From UBA1359 sp035411265 (lineage in GTDB: Bacteria > Patescibacteriota > Patescibacteriia > Patescibacteriales > Patescibacteriaceae), in NCBI GenBank assembly GCA_035411265.1, contig DAONSQ010000007.1, forward strand, positions 1 to 21,385: a stretch of 21,385 nucleotides of DNA. The letters are read 5' to 3'. The translations under genes and the position numbers were made by a program. Position 1 is the first letter of the stretch. Each line of letters starts with the position of its first letter. Under the pieces are notes generated by a model that saw nothing but the letters and a program-made list of their open reading frames with translations, searched no databases and was not told the origin of the DNA. Positions 1 through 6,487 of this stretch are shown piece by piece.

Positions 1-824
1 TCAGTCCACTCCCAGACATTACCAGCTAAGTCCCAGATAACTTCACCATTAGATAAAGTATGGGTTCTTTTGTTGACTCCAGTTAACTCAGTTGAACCAT
101 CCATAGCGGCGCTTGAATCACTATTGCCTCTTGGTATCTGGCCTGAACCAATTGATCCACCTGTCCAATTGCTGGCCTGAAGTTCAAGATTACGAACAAT
201 ACTGAGCCATTCATTTTCAGTAATTAAATGTGCTCCAATAGCTTCACATTTAGCTTTAGCATTAAGCTGGGTAATATTAACCCACGGTGTACCATCAGCT
301 TTAGAAACAGGATTACCGCTGCCATCATCTTTAGCTTCATATTTCATAACACAAAAAGAATGAGTACCATAAAGAAGATTGCCAGGAACCCGAATCCAAT
401 TGTCTGGACAATCCGTTTTAGTTTCTTCATCATAACTCAACTGATAGCTAAGATTATTAGCTAGAGGCGAATAATAATAATGTTTATCTTTAGTTGGATC
501 GGCCGGAATCTTTTTCATATAAACCTCAAGTCCACAGGTTGAGGTAATCCCTAGTTCGCTAAGGCAAAGATTAGTAATTGGTGTGCCAGTTGGACTAGGT
601 AGACTAGGATAGTTACCATTACTACTATAATACATTTCTAGGGCAGTTGAGATTTGTTTAACGTCAGATAAACGACGAGCATCACGAGATTTAGCGCGAG
701 CACTATTTAGAGCGATAATTGAAAGACTAGACAGTAGGGCAATAATACCGATAACAACTAAGAGTTCAATGAGGGTAAAAGCGTTTTGAGGATATTTTGA
801 TTTTTTGTTTAAACACAATAACAT
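1..824 (-). CDS. Pilin-like protein fused to an FGE/SUMF1-like (C-type-lectin-fold) domain, 3' end cut off by the window edge
   Basis: Reading from ATG at 824, 274 codons are open to the window edge with no stop. Residues 1-15 are a short basic leader ending in Ala. From Phe16 there is a classic type IV prepilin segment (FTLIELLVVIGIIALLSS) with Glu at mature position 5, followed by a pilin-like helix (about 40-68) and a Cys-containing loop. From about residue 139 the sequence changes to a formylglycine-generating-enzyme/sulfatase-modifying-factor-like domain: a WIRVPG start, a CEAIGAHLITENEW motif near 193-206 and GNVWEWT at 268-274, where the window ends. The product is probably processed by prepilin peptidase and displayed as a pseudopilin or minor pilin. 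The C-terminal domain may be a lectin-like binding module rather than an enzyme, and its active-site region is not visible. The -1 residue is Ala instead of the usual Gly. No SD precedes the start. Confidence 0.85.
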   Translation of the reverse strand, partial: MLLCLNKKSKYPQNAFTLIELLVVIGIIALLSSLSIIALNSARAKSRDARRLSDVKQISTALEMYYSSNGNYPSLPSPTGTPITNLCLSELGITSTCGLEVYMKKIPADPTKDKHYYYSPLANNLSYQLSYDEETKTDCPDNWIRVPGNLLYGTHSFCVMKYEAKDDGSGNPVSKADGTPWVNITQLNAKAKCEAIGAHLITENEWLSIVRNLELQASNWTGGSIGSGQIPRGNSDSSAAMDGSTELTGVNKRTHTLSNGEVIWDLAGNVWEWT

Positions 825-854
825 TAACTACTAATAACAATAAATTATACCAAT

Positions 855-883
855 ATATTACTACTTATAGTGGTGGAGGTCAA
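855..883 (-). promoter_or_regulatory. Promoter of the pilin-like fusion gene
   Basis: On the minus strand TTGACC (878-883) and TAATAT (855-860) are 17 nt apart, about 30 nt upstream of the ATG at 824. A second -10-like TATAAT lies at 844-849 but lacks a good -35. Confidence 0.55.
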
Positions 884-958
884 AAAAATCTAAATACATC
901 CTTATAAAAGTTGCCAAATTGGCTAAAAACTGTTAAGTTCCAGCTATAAATATTTTCT

Positions 959-2020
959 ATGGCTTTATCAATTGGTATCGTCGGCTTACCTAATGTCGGC
1001 AAATCTACTTTATTTAACGCATTAACCAAAAAACAAGTTGATGCCGCCAATTACCCTTTCTGCACCATTGAACCGAATGTTGGCGTGGTTAAAGTTCCCG
1101 ATGAACGAGTCGCCAAACTTTCGCTCATGTCCAAATCAACTAAGGAAATTTATACCACGATCGAATTTGTCGATATTGCTGGACTAGTTAAAGGCGCTCA
1201 CGAAGGCGAAGGCTTGGGCAATCAATTTTTATCACACATTCGTGCCTGTGATGCTATCTGTCAGGTTGTTCGCAATTTTCAAGATGGCAACATTATTCAT
1301 GTTGATGGCCGAATTGATCCCGAATCCGATCAAGCCACTATCAATTTAGAATTAATTTACGCTGATCTAGCCACCGTCAACAAACGCTGGGACAAAGTTA
1401 GTCGCGAAGCTAAAAGTGGCGATAAAGCTGCTATTTGGCAAACTGCGGCTTTAGAAAAATTACGTAGTTACCTGGATAATGGCCAAAGCTTAAGACAATT
1501 TGAATTTACCACCGATGAACAAGCTTTAATCAAAGAATTAAACTTGCTGACTATCAAACCAATTATCTATGTCATCAATAGTGACGATCCTAAAAACGAG
1601 ATTACTCCAACTTGGGACGGTGCTATTTTGCCTTTAAATATTAAACTGGAGTCAGAAATTGCTAGTCTACCGGAAGAAGATCAAGCTGAATATATCAAAG
1701 AGCTGGAGCTAGATGAAAGTGGCCTGAACAAATTAATTGCTCAAGCTTATAAACTTCTTGATTTAGTTACCTTTTTAACTACAGGCAAAGACGAAACTAG
1801 AGCTTGGACAATTATTAAAAACACCCTAGCCCCACTAGCGGCTGGAGCTATTCATACTGATTTTATTAAAGGCTTTGTCCGCGCCGAAGTAATCAATTGG
1901 CAAGACCTACTAACTGCTGGCAGCGAAACTAAAGCTAAAGAAGCTGGTTTAATGAGAATTGAAGGTAAAAACTATATTGTTCAAGATGGCGATGTTTGTA
2001 ATTTTCTAATCAACGATTAA
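959..2020 (+). CDS. ychF: YchF-type (Obg family) ATPase
   Basis: This is a TRAFAC-class P-loop NTPase of the YchF/OLA1 group, a ribosome-associated ATPase linked in other bacteria to translation and stress responses. The P-loop GLPNVGKST is at residues 8-16, a switch region with FVDIAGLVKGAHEGEGLGN is at about 69-87, and the usual GTPase NKxD is replaced by an NSDD segment, as expected of the ATP-preferring YchF branch. A coiled middle domain follows. The C-terminal TGS domain is complete, ending with GFVRAEV and IVQDGDVCNF motifs. Length (353 aa) is normal for the family. The ATG at 959 has no SD. A weak TTGCCA (911-916) with TAAGTT (934-939) at 17 nt, or a TATAAA at 945-950, could be promoter elements; the latter would give an almost leaderless mRNA. 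The 3' end overlaps the convergent methyltransferase gene by 4 bp. Confidence 0.97.
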   Translation: MALSIGIVGLPNVGKSTLFNALTKKQVDAANYPFCTIEPNVGVVKVPDERVAKLSLMSKSTKEIYTTIEFVDIAGLVKGAHEGEGLGNQFLSHIRACDAICQVVRNFQDGNIIHVDGRIDPESDQATINLELIYADLATVNKRWDKVSREAKSGDKAAIWQTAALEKLRSYLDNGQSLRQFEFTTDEQALIKELNLLTIKPIIYVINSDDPKNEITPTWDGAILPLNIKLESEIASLPEEDQAEYIKELELDESGLNKLIAQAYKLLDLVTFLTTGKDETRAWTIIKNTLAPLAAGAIHTDFIKGFVRAEVINWQDLLTAGSETKAKEAGLMRIEGKNYIVQDGDVCNFLIND

Positions 2021-3183
2021 TTTTTTTCTAACCCGACAATTGCCCGCCAAACTGATTGACCTGGACGACCATATAACAAATTACCATCAGGTGTATAATT
2101 TTGCGGCCAAATTTGTTCAGCTAATCGACTATAAACAATTTTTTGCCAACCAGAAATATTAGGACGAACATAGTGCCTTTGTTTACTATCAATAAAAACT
2201 GGCCAAATCATGACAACTCGTCCACCAGGCGCTATAATTTTTTGCCACTCTAAAAGCGCTTCGCTATATAAATGACTTAGCTCACGAGCTACTATCGCAA
2301 AATCCCTCCGACCTCGTTGGGGTCCTAAATATGGTTCAGTTACTATTTTAGTAATTGTTTTTGGTTTTATAATTTCAGCAATTTGTCTGGCATCAGCAAC
2401 CTCTAGTTGTGGGTCAATATCAAGAGACCAGCGATCAGCTAACCATTGCCAATTAACCTGACTATCAATAATTGCTTTAGCCGAGATATCAGCGCCAATA
2501 ACTTTTTGAGCTCCTAGTAGGGCTGCTTCTTGAATTACGGTTCCTGAACCACAAAAAGGATCTAAAATAATATCATTAGGCTTTAAATCAGCTAAATTAA
2601 GCATCACTTGAGCCACTTTAGGTGGCAACATACCTGATTGGTCATCACGAGCTGGTCGACCAAAATCACGCGCTGACAAAGCTTTAAAAGGTTGAACCCC
2701 CATGGTTAGGCCGTAATACCACAAATTATCTTGGCGCCAAAAAACTAACTCACCACCAGTCGTCAGTAACTTATTTTGTTCCACCACCACACTAGAGAGA
2801 GTTGCTTCTCGACTAATTACCCAACGAACCGAGCGACCACTAGCTTGCAAAGCTCGTTTAATTTTAATACCAAAATCACGACTGATTGGTCGACGATCAT
2901 AATCAGACAAACCAAAACAGATTTTTTTATCAACTGATGCTCTTGTTAAAAGATTTTCGGCTAATTCATTAGCACCCTGCTCATCCAATCGTTCCAATTG
3001 ACCAATTACTTGGCCAAATTTAATCGTACCGCCTAATTGTTCTAATAAATTAGCTGCTAGCTCATTTTTACTATCAACAATCGCAATATCTTGATTAATA
3101 ACCTGCCATTTTCCTGGGACTTTAATTTCTAGTTCTGACAAAGACAAGGCTGGATGGCTGCCTAAAATAAAAAAGTATTTCAT
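2017..3183 (-). CDS. TRM11-like RNA (guanine-N2) methyltransferase family protein
   Basis: The 388-aa protein has a variable N-terminal half and a Rossmann methyltransferase domain in the C-terminal half. The SAM-binding motif LDPFCGSGT is at about 207-215. It is preceded by ARDFGRPARD (171-180) and GMLPPKVAQVMLNLA (184-198), a pairing typical of the TRM11/TrmG10 group that methylates guanine in tRNA. The catalytic motif IV, normally DPPYG in that group, reads TEPYLGP at about 282-288. The family call is good; the tRNA target and the reaction are inferred. No clear THUMP domain can be recognised by eye. The gene converges on ychF with a 4-bp overlap and diverges from the rpsF operon. The start at 3183 has no SD. 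Confidence 0.8.
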   Translation of the reverse strand: MKYFFILGSHPALSLSELEIKVPGKWQVINQDIAIVDSKNELAANLLEQLGGTIKFGQVIGQLERLDEQGANELAENLLTRASVDKKICFGLSDYDRRPISRDFGIKIKRALQASGRSVRWVISREATLSSVVVEQNKLLTTGGELVFWRQDNLWYYGLTMGVQPFKALSARDFGRPARDDQSGMLPPKVAQVMLNLADLKPNDIILDPFCGSGTVIQEAALLGAQKVIGADISAKAIIDSQVNWQWLADRWSLDIDPQLEVADARQIAEIIKPKTITKIVTEPYLGPQRGRRDFAIVARELSHLYSEALLEWQKIIAPGGRVVMIWPVFIDSKQRHYVRPNISGWQKIVYSRLAEQIWPQNYTPDGNLLYGRPGQSVWRAIVGLEKN

Positions 3184-3191
3184 ATAAAACT

Positions 3192-3220
3192 AAGCTAACA
3201 TAAAACTATAACTCTTGCAA
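3192..3220 (-). promoter_or_regulatory. Possible methyltransferase promoter sharing its -35 with the rpsF promoter
   Basis: The palindrome TTGCAA (3215-3220) followed after 17 nt by TAGCTT (3192-3197) on the minus strand would start transcription only a few bases before the ATG at 3183. The match is modest. An alternative -10, TATAGT (3205-3210), has no good -35. Confidence 0.3.
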
Positions 3221-3243
3221 TTTTTCTTATTCTGTGTTAGGGT
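3215..3243 (+). promoter_or_regulatory. Promoter of the rpsF-ssb-rpsR-efp operon
   Basis: TTGCAA (3215-3220) and TAGGGT (3238-3243) are 17 nt apart on the plus strand. Transcription would start near 3250, giving a leader of about 170 nt before rpsF. Confidence 0.45.
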
Positions 3244-3249
3244 AAGACC

Positions 3250-3419
3250 ATCAAAGACAAATATCTTTGCCTTTCCCATATCTGTTTAGCCTCCATAGCG
3301 AAACAGATAGTGCCCCTGAAATAATTGGCACTAAAGGCAGGCCGTTCGCAGTTTACCCCTCTGCCTGCATTTTTATGGTTGAGGGTTTTTGTTTTATTAA
3401 TTATTTTTAACCATCAATT
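3250..3419 (+). promoter_or_regulatory. Structured 5' leader of the rpsF operon, candidate ribosomal-protein autoregulation site
   Basis: Four consecutive hairpins can be drawn: CAAAGA/TCTTTG (3252-3257 with 3264-3269), TATCTGTTT/AAACAGATA (3279-3287 with 3301-3309), TAGTGCC/GGCACTA (3308-3314 with 3327-3333) and AGGCAG/CTGCCT (3335-3340 with 3361-3366). The last has a CCG at the start of its loop (3342-3344). A weak alternative stem CCCTC/GAGGG (3357-3361 with 3381-3385) is followed by a T-rich run, and ATGGTT (3375-3380) can pair with AACCAT (3409-3414) just before the start codon. S6:S18 complexes are known to bind a CCG-containing leader structure in many bacteria. Whether this is that motif is inference. 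Confidence 0.4.
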
Positions 3420-3953
3420 ATGGCTAAGAACAAAAGTTCCCGCTTGCCACGCTATGAATTGTTGTACATTGTTTCCAACAAATTCACTGCCGAAGAAACC
3501 GGGCCGATCGCTCAAAAGATCGAAGATTTAATCACCACCAATGGTGGTACTATTGTTTATCGTGAAGACTGGGGTAAACGCCGCATGTCTTATCCGATTA
3601 AAGGTTTTTCTTTTGGCTATTATCGCTTACTTGAATGCGATTTGGCTGCTGAAAAAATCAGTGAAATCGAACGCTTCTTACGCTTATCCAGCGATATCTT
3701 GCGTCACCAAATCGTTAAGCGTCAACCTCGCACTGTTGAAGAAATTTTAGCTGCCAAGGAAGAAATTGCTAAACGCGAAGCTAAACTTCAAGAAGATAAA
3801 AACGAAGCTGAAGCTAAGAAAAATCAACCAGCTAAAGAAGCTAGTTTAGAAGCTCCAGCTAGCGAAAGCGAAGCTGTTGCTAAAAAGAATGATCAAGCTA
3901 TTGATGAAAAAATCAATACTTTAGTCAGCGACGAAGAACTCCTAGTTAAATAA
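3420..3953 (+). CDS. rpsF: 30S ribosomal protein S6 with a long charged C-terminal tail
   Basis: Residues 1 to about 102 form the S6 ferredoxin-like domain (RYELLYIVSNKFTAEE near 11-26, then DWGKRRMSYPIKGFSFGYY and ILRHQIVKR). S6 binds the platform of the 30S subunit as a heterodimer with S18, which is encoded two genes downstream. The 177-aa length is well above the usual 95-135 aa because of a Lys/Glu/Ala-rich, probably disordered tail from about residue 105. The start at 3420 has no SD; the first residues MAKNKSSRLPRYE match an S6 N-terminus with a short basic extension. It is first in the operon with ssb (23-nt gap), rpsR and efp. Confidence 0.97.
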   Translation: MAKNKSSRLPRYELLYIVSNKFTAEETGPIAQKIEDLITTNGGTIVYREDWGKRRMSYPIKGFSFGYYRLLECDLAAEKISEIERFLRLSSDILRHQIVKRQPRTVEEILAAKEEIAKREAKLQEDKNEAEAKKNQPAKEASLEAPASESEAVAKKNDQAIDEKINTLVSDEELLVK

Positions 3954-3976
3954 TTTAATCAATTTAGATTAATTCT

Positions 3977-4435
3977 ATGGACTTAAATAAAGCCATGCTC
4001 ATCGGCAATTTAACCCGTGATCCAGAAATCCGCAACACTGCTAGCGGACAGCCGGTAGCTTCTTTTACCGTAGTTACTAACTATGTTTGGACTGATCAAG
4101 CTGGACAACGTCAAGAAAAAGCTGAATTTCACAATATTGTTGCTTGGCGCCGTTTAGCTGATATCTGCCGTCAATATCTTCACAAAGGCTCAAAGGTTTA
4201 TGTTGAAGGACGTTTACAAACTCGCGATTGGTTAGCTCAAGATAATACCAAACGATATCGCACCGAATTGGTTGCTGATAATTTAATTATGCTTGACCGA
4301 GCTGGCGCTGCTGGTGGCAGTACTCCTTTTTCTGGCTCTATGCCTGAAATGGGTGATATGGGCGAACCATCAATGGAACCAATGCCAGACAACCCTAGTG
4401 AAGAAGAAATCAAAATTGAAAATATTCCTTTCTAA
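3977..4435 (+). CDS. ssb: Single-stranded DNA-binding protein
   Basis: The N-terminal OB-fold spans about residues 1-110 with typical SSB motifs (MLIGNLTRDPEIR, VASFTVVTN, EFHNIVAWRRLADI, YVEGRLQTRDW). A Gly/Met/Pro-rich linker follows, and the acidic tip ends in IENIPF, the conserved tail through which SSB recruits repair and replication partners. The length of 152 aa is normal. SSB coats single-stranded DNA during replication and recombination, and here it sits between the S6 and S18 genes, a classical arrangement. No SD precedes the ATG. Confidence 0.97.
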   Translation: MDLNKAMLIGNLTRDPEIRNTASGQPVASFTVVTNYVWTDQAGQRQEKAEFHNIVAWRRLADICRQYLHKGSKVYVEGRLQTRDWLAQDNTKRYRTELVADNLIMLDRAGAAGGSTPFSGSMPEMGDMGEPSMEPMPDNPSEEEIKIENIPF

Positions 4436-4456
4436 ATCATCTTTTAATTAATTATT

Positions 4457-4675
4457 ATGAATAGCCACACTAACGGAAAGCCTTGCTATTTCTGCCAAAA
4501 TAACATCACAGAAATCGACTACAAGGATACCTTTTTACTCCGCCGCTATGCTAATGCTTTGGGTAAAATTTTACCTAAACGCCGCACCGGCACTTGCGCT
4601 AAACACCAGCGCCAATTATCTTTAGCTATCAAGCGGGCTCGCATCATGGCCATGTTAATGTTTGTCCGCCGTTAA
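4457..4675 (+). CDS. rpsR: 30S ribosomal protein S18, zinc-ribbon-like form
   Basis: The 72-aa protein carries the S18 core IDYKDTFLLRRYANALGKIL and the ending KRARIMAMLMFVRR. Cys10 and Cys13 (CYFC) together with Cys47 and His50 (CAKH) make a likely zinc site, the 'C+' form of this ribosomal protein. S18 partners S6 on the 30S platform. The gene follows ssb by 21 nt and precedes efp by 11 nt. There is no SD before the ATG at 4457. Confidence 0.95.
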   Translation: MNSHTNGKPCYFCQNNITEIDYKDTFLLRRYANALGKILPKRRTGTCAKHQRQLSLAIKRARIMAMLMFVRR

Positions 4676-4686
4676 TCACGGATACT

Positions 4687-5247
4687 ATGTTGTCATTAAA
4701 CGAAATCAAATTGGGTAAGGTTATTACTATTAATGGTGAGCCTTACTCGGTTATCCGCGCTGACCATCATAAAATGGGTCGCGGCGGCGCTGTTTTAAAA
4801 ACTAAATTGCGCAATCTAATTAGCAGCTCGGTCCTAGAAAAGACTTGGCAAGGCAATGATCGCGCCGATGAAGCTGATGTTGAAAAACGCAAAGCAGCCT
4901 TCATGTATGCTGACGAACAATTCGCCAATTTCATGGATAATGAAAATTACGAACAATTCGCTATCAATTTAGAGGAATTGGGTGGTAAAGAATTGTTCCT
5001 AAAAGACGGCCTAATCGTAACTGTCCTTTATTTTGAAGGTCGACCGGTCGCCGTTGAACTGCCAGTCAAAGCCGAATACAAAGTTGTCACCGCTCCCCCA
5101 GGAGTAAAAGGTAACACTGCTGGCAATGTCATGAAACAGATTGAATTAGAGACTGGCGCCAAGATCAATGCTCCTCTCTTTATCAACGAAGGCGACATTA
5201 TCCGCGTCAATACCGATACTGAAGAATACGTGGAAAGAGTCAATTAA
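4687..5247 (+). CDS. efp: Translation elongation factor P
   Basis: The 186-aa protein has the three-domain EF-P layout: a KOW-like N-terminal domain (residues 1-65), an OB domain (about 66-128) and a C-terminal OB domain ending in YVERVN. It relieves ribosomes stalled at proline stretches by binding between the P and E sites. The loop that carries the post-translational modification reads HHKMGRGGAV with Arg32 at the tip, where E. coli and Bacillus have a modified lysine and Pseudomonas has a rhamnosylated arginine. No modifying enzyme is encoded in the window. It is last in the rpsF operon and is followed by a strong terminator. No SD is present. Confidence 0.97.
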   Translation: MLSLNEIKLGKVITINGEPYSVIRADHHKMGRGGAVLKTKLRNLISSSVLEKTWQGNDRADEADVEKRKAAFMYADEQFANFMDNENYEQFAINLEELGGKELFLKDGLIVTVLYFEGRPVAVELPVKAEYKVVTAPPGVKGNTAGNVMKQIELETGAKINAPLFINEGDIIRVNTDTEEYVERVN

Positions 5248-5265
5248 AATCACTCTTGAAAAAAT

Positions 5266-5299
5266 AAAAACCACTCCTAAGTTTAGGGGTGGTTTTTTG
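5266..5299 (+). terminator. Rho-independent terminator after efp
   Basis: CCACTCCTAA (5271-5280) pairs with TTAGGGGTGG (5283-5292), with one G-T pair. It is flanked by an A run and a T run (TTTTTT, 5293-5298), so it could act in both directions. Confidence 0.9.
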
Positions 5300-5303
5300 T
5301 AAT

Positions 5304-5334
5304 AAAAGACCCAACCTTGTGGCTGGGTCTTTTT
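5304..5334 (-). terminator. Rho-independent terminator after recA
   Basis: AAAAGACCCA (5304-5313) pairs perfectly with TGGGTCTTTT (5324-5333). It lies 20 nt past the recA stop on the minus strand. The symmetric A/T flanks let it also back up the efp terminator. Confidence 0.85.
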
Positions 5335-5353
5335 AAAGCTATTCACTTTCAAT

Positions 5354-6406
5354 CTATTCCTGCTTGGCTTCTAAATCAACTAAAATCTGCTGTTTAATCT
5401 TATTCATCAAATCTTTATCTTGACGCAAAAAGGTCTTAGCATTTTCTCGGCCAACTCCCAGTTTAATCTCGCCAAAGCTATAAGAATTACCACTCTTGGT
5501 AATTGTGCCAATCTCAACGCCAGTATCCAAAGTATCGCCAGCTAAAGAAATACCCTCATTATACATGATATCAAACTCACAAGACTTGAAAGGCGCGGCT
5601 ACCTTATTTTTTACTACCTTACATTTAACACGGTTACCAAGCATCTTTTCGCCTTGTTTAATTTGAGCAATTTTACGAATATCAACGCGCACTGAAGCAT
5701 AAAATTTTAAAGCATTACCGCCAGTAGTTGTTTCAGGGTTACCAAACATCACACCAATCTTCATGCGCAGTTGATTGATAAAAATCACAATTGTCTTTGA
5801 TTTAGCAATAATACCAGTTAGTTTACGCAAAGCCTGACTCATCAAACGAGCTTGTGAACCCATTTGCAAATCACCCATATCACCTTCAATTTCCTTTTTC
5901 GGTACCAAGGCAGCCACACTATCCACTACTACTACATCAACGGCATTAGAGCGCACCAAGGTTTCCAAAATTTCTAAAGCTTGTTCACCAGTATCAGGCT
6001 GACTAATCAACATTTCATCAATATTAACGCCAATTTTCTTGGCATACTCGGGATCTAAAGCGTGTTCAGCATCAATAAAAGCCGCGATACCGCCCTGCTT
6101 TTGGGTTTCGGCAATAATATGCTGAGCTAAAGTAGTTTTGCCACTGGATTCTGGACCATAAATCTCAATCACGCGACCGCGTGGCACACCGCCAACGCCC
6201 AAAGCTAAATCTAGTGACAGACAACCAGTTGTTACGGCATCAACATTGGCGTTCTTGACGTCACCAAATTTCATAATTGCGCCTTCGCCATACATTTGGC
6301 GAATCTGGCTCATTGCCGCTTCAGCCGCCTTCTGCTTTTCTGGGAAATCACCGCTGTCAATGTGAGCCAATTCTTTTTCTTTCTTGGCCTTCTTGTCATT
6401 TGCCAT
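5354..6406 (-). CDS. recA: Recombinase RecA
   Basis: RecA forms ATP-dependent filaments on single-stranded DNA for homologous recombination and SOS induction. The Walker A GPESSGKTT is at residues 84-92. DAEHALDPEYA, the Walker B VVVVDSVAALVPKKEIEGDMGD, the L2-loop region NQLRMKIGVMFGNPETTTGG and a C-terminal domain are all present. The length of 350 aa is normal. A Lys/Glu-rich stretch of about 25 residues precedes the conserved core. The ATG at 6406 has no SD. The gene has its own promoter just downstream of the terminator that ends the preceding operon. I saw no LexA-type operator. Confidence 0.98.
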   Translation of the reverse strand: MANDKKAKKEKELAHIDSGDFPEKQKAAEAAMSQIRQMYGEGAIMKFGDVKNANVDAVTTGCLSLDLALGVGGVPRGRVIEIYGPESSGKTTLAQHIIAETQKQGGIAAFIDAEHALDPEYAKKIGVNIDEMLISQPDTGEQALEILETLVRSNAVDVVVVDSVAALVPKKEIEGDMGDLQMGSQARLMSQALRKLTGIIAKSKTIVIFINQLRMKIGVMFGNPETTTGGNALKFYASVRVDIRKIAQIKQGEKMLGNRVKCKVVKNKVAAPFKSCEFDIMYNEGISLAGDTLDTGVEIGTITKSGNSYSFGEIKLGVGRENAKTFLRQDKDLMNKIKQQILVDLEAKQE

Positions 6407-6446
6407 ATAAAAAAATTAAAAATAAACGGAGGGAATATTTGTTTTC

Positions 6447-6475
6447 AGTATAACATAAAAGCTGACCAGAGTCAG
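6447..6475 (-). promoter_or_regulatory. recA promoter, -35 embedded in the upstream terminator
   Basis: On the minus strand CTGACT (6470-6475) and TATACT (6447-6452) are 17 nt apart. The leader is about 35 nt. The -35 lies in the first arm and loop of the hairpin that terminates the upstream operon. Confidence 0.55.
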
Positions 6476-6482
6476 CTTTTAT
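6455..6482 (-). terminator. Rho-independent terminator of the yebC-to-PHP operon
   Basis: Perfect 12-bp arms ATAAAAGCTGAC (6455-6466) and GTCAGCTTTTAT (6471-6482) enclose a 4-nt loop. The hairpin begins 6 nt after the stop of the PHP gene, and its T-rich arm supplies the U run. Confidence 0.8.
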
Positions 6483-6487
6483 TAACT

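Noticed and set aside
228..464. 78-codon plus-strand reading frame
   Set aside because: It is antisense to the well-supported pilin-like fusion and has low-complexity, unrecognisable content.
3357..3390. True transcription attenuator before rpsF
   Set aside because: The stem is only 5 bp with a 19-nt loop, too weak to call a terminator; kept only as part of the leader description.
3325..3531. 68-codon plus-strand reading frame overlapping the rpsF leader and start
   Set aside because: It covers the structured leader and the rpsF 5' end in another frame, with no recognisable protein features.
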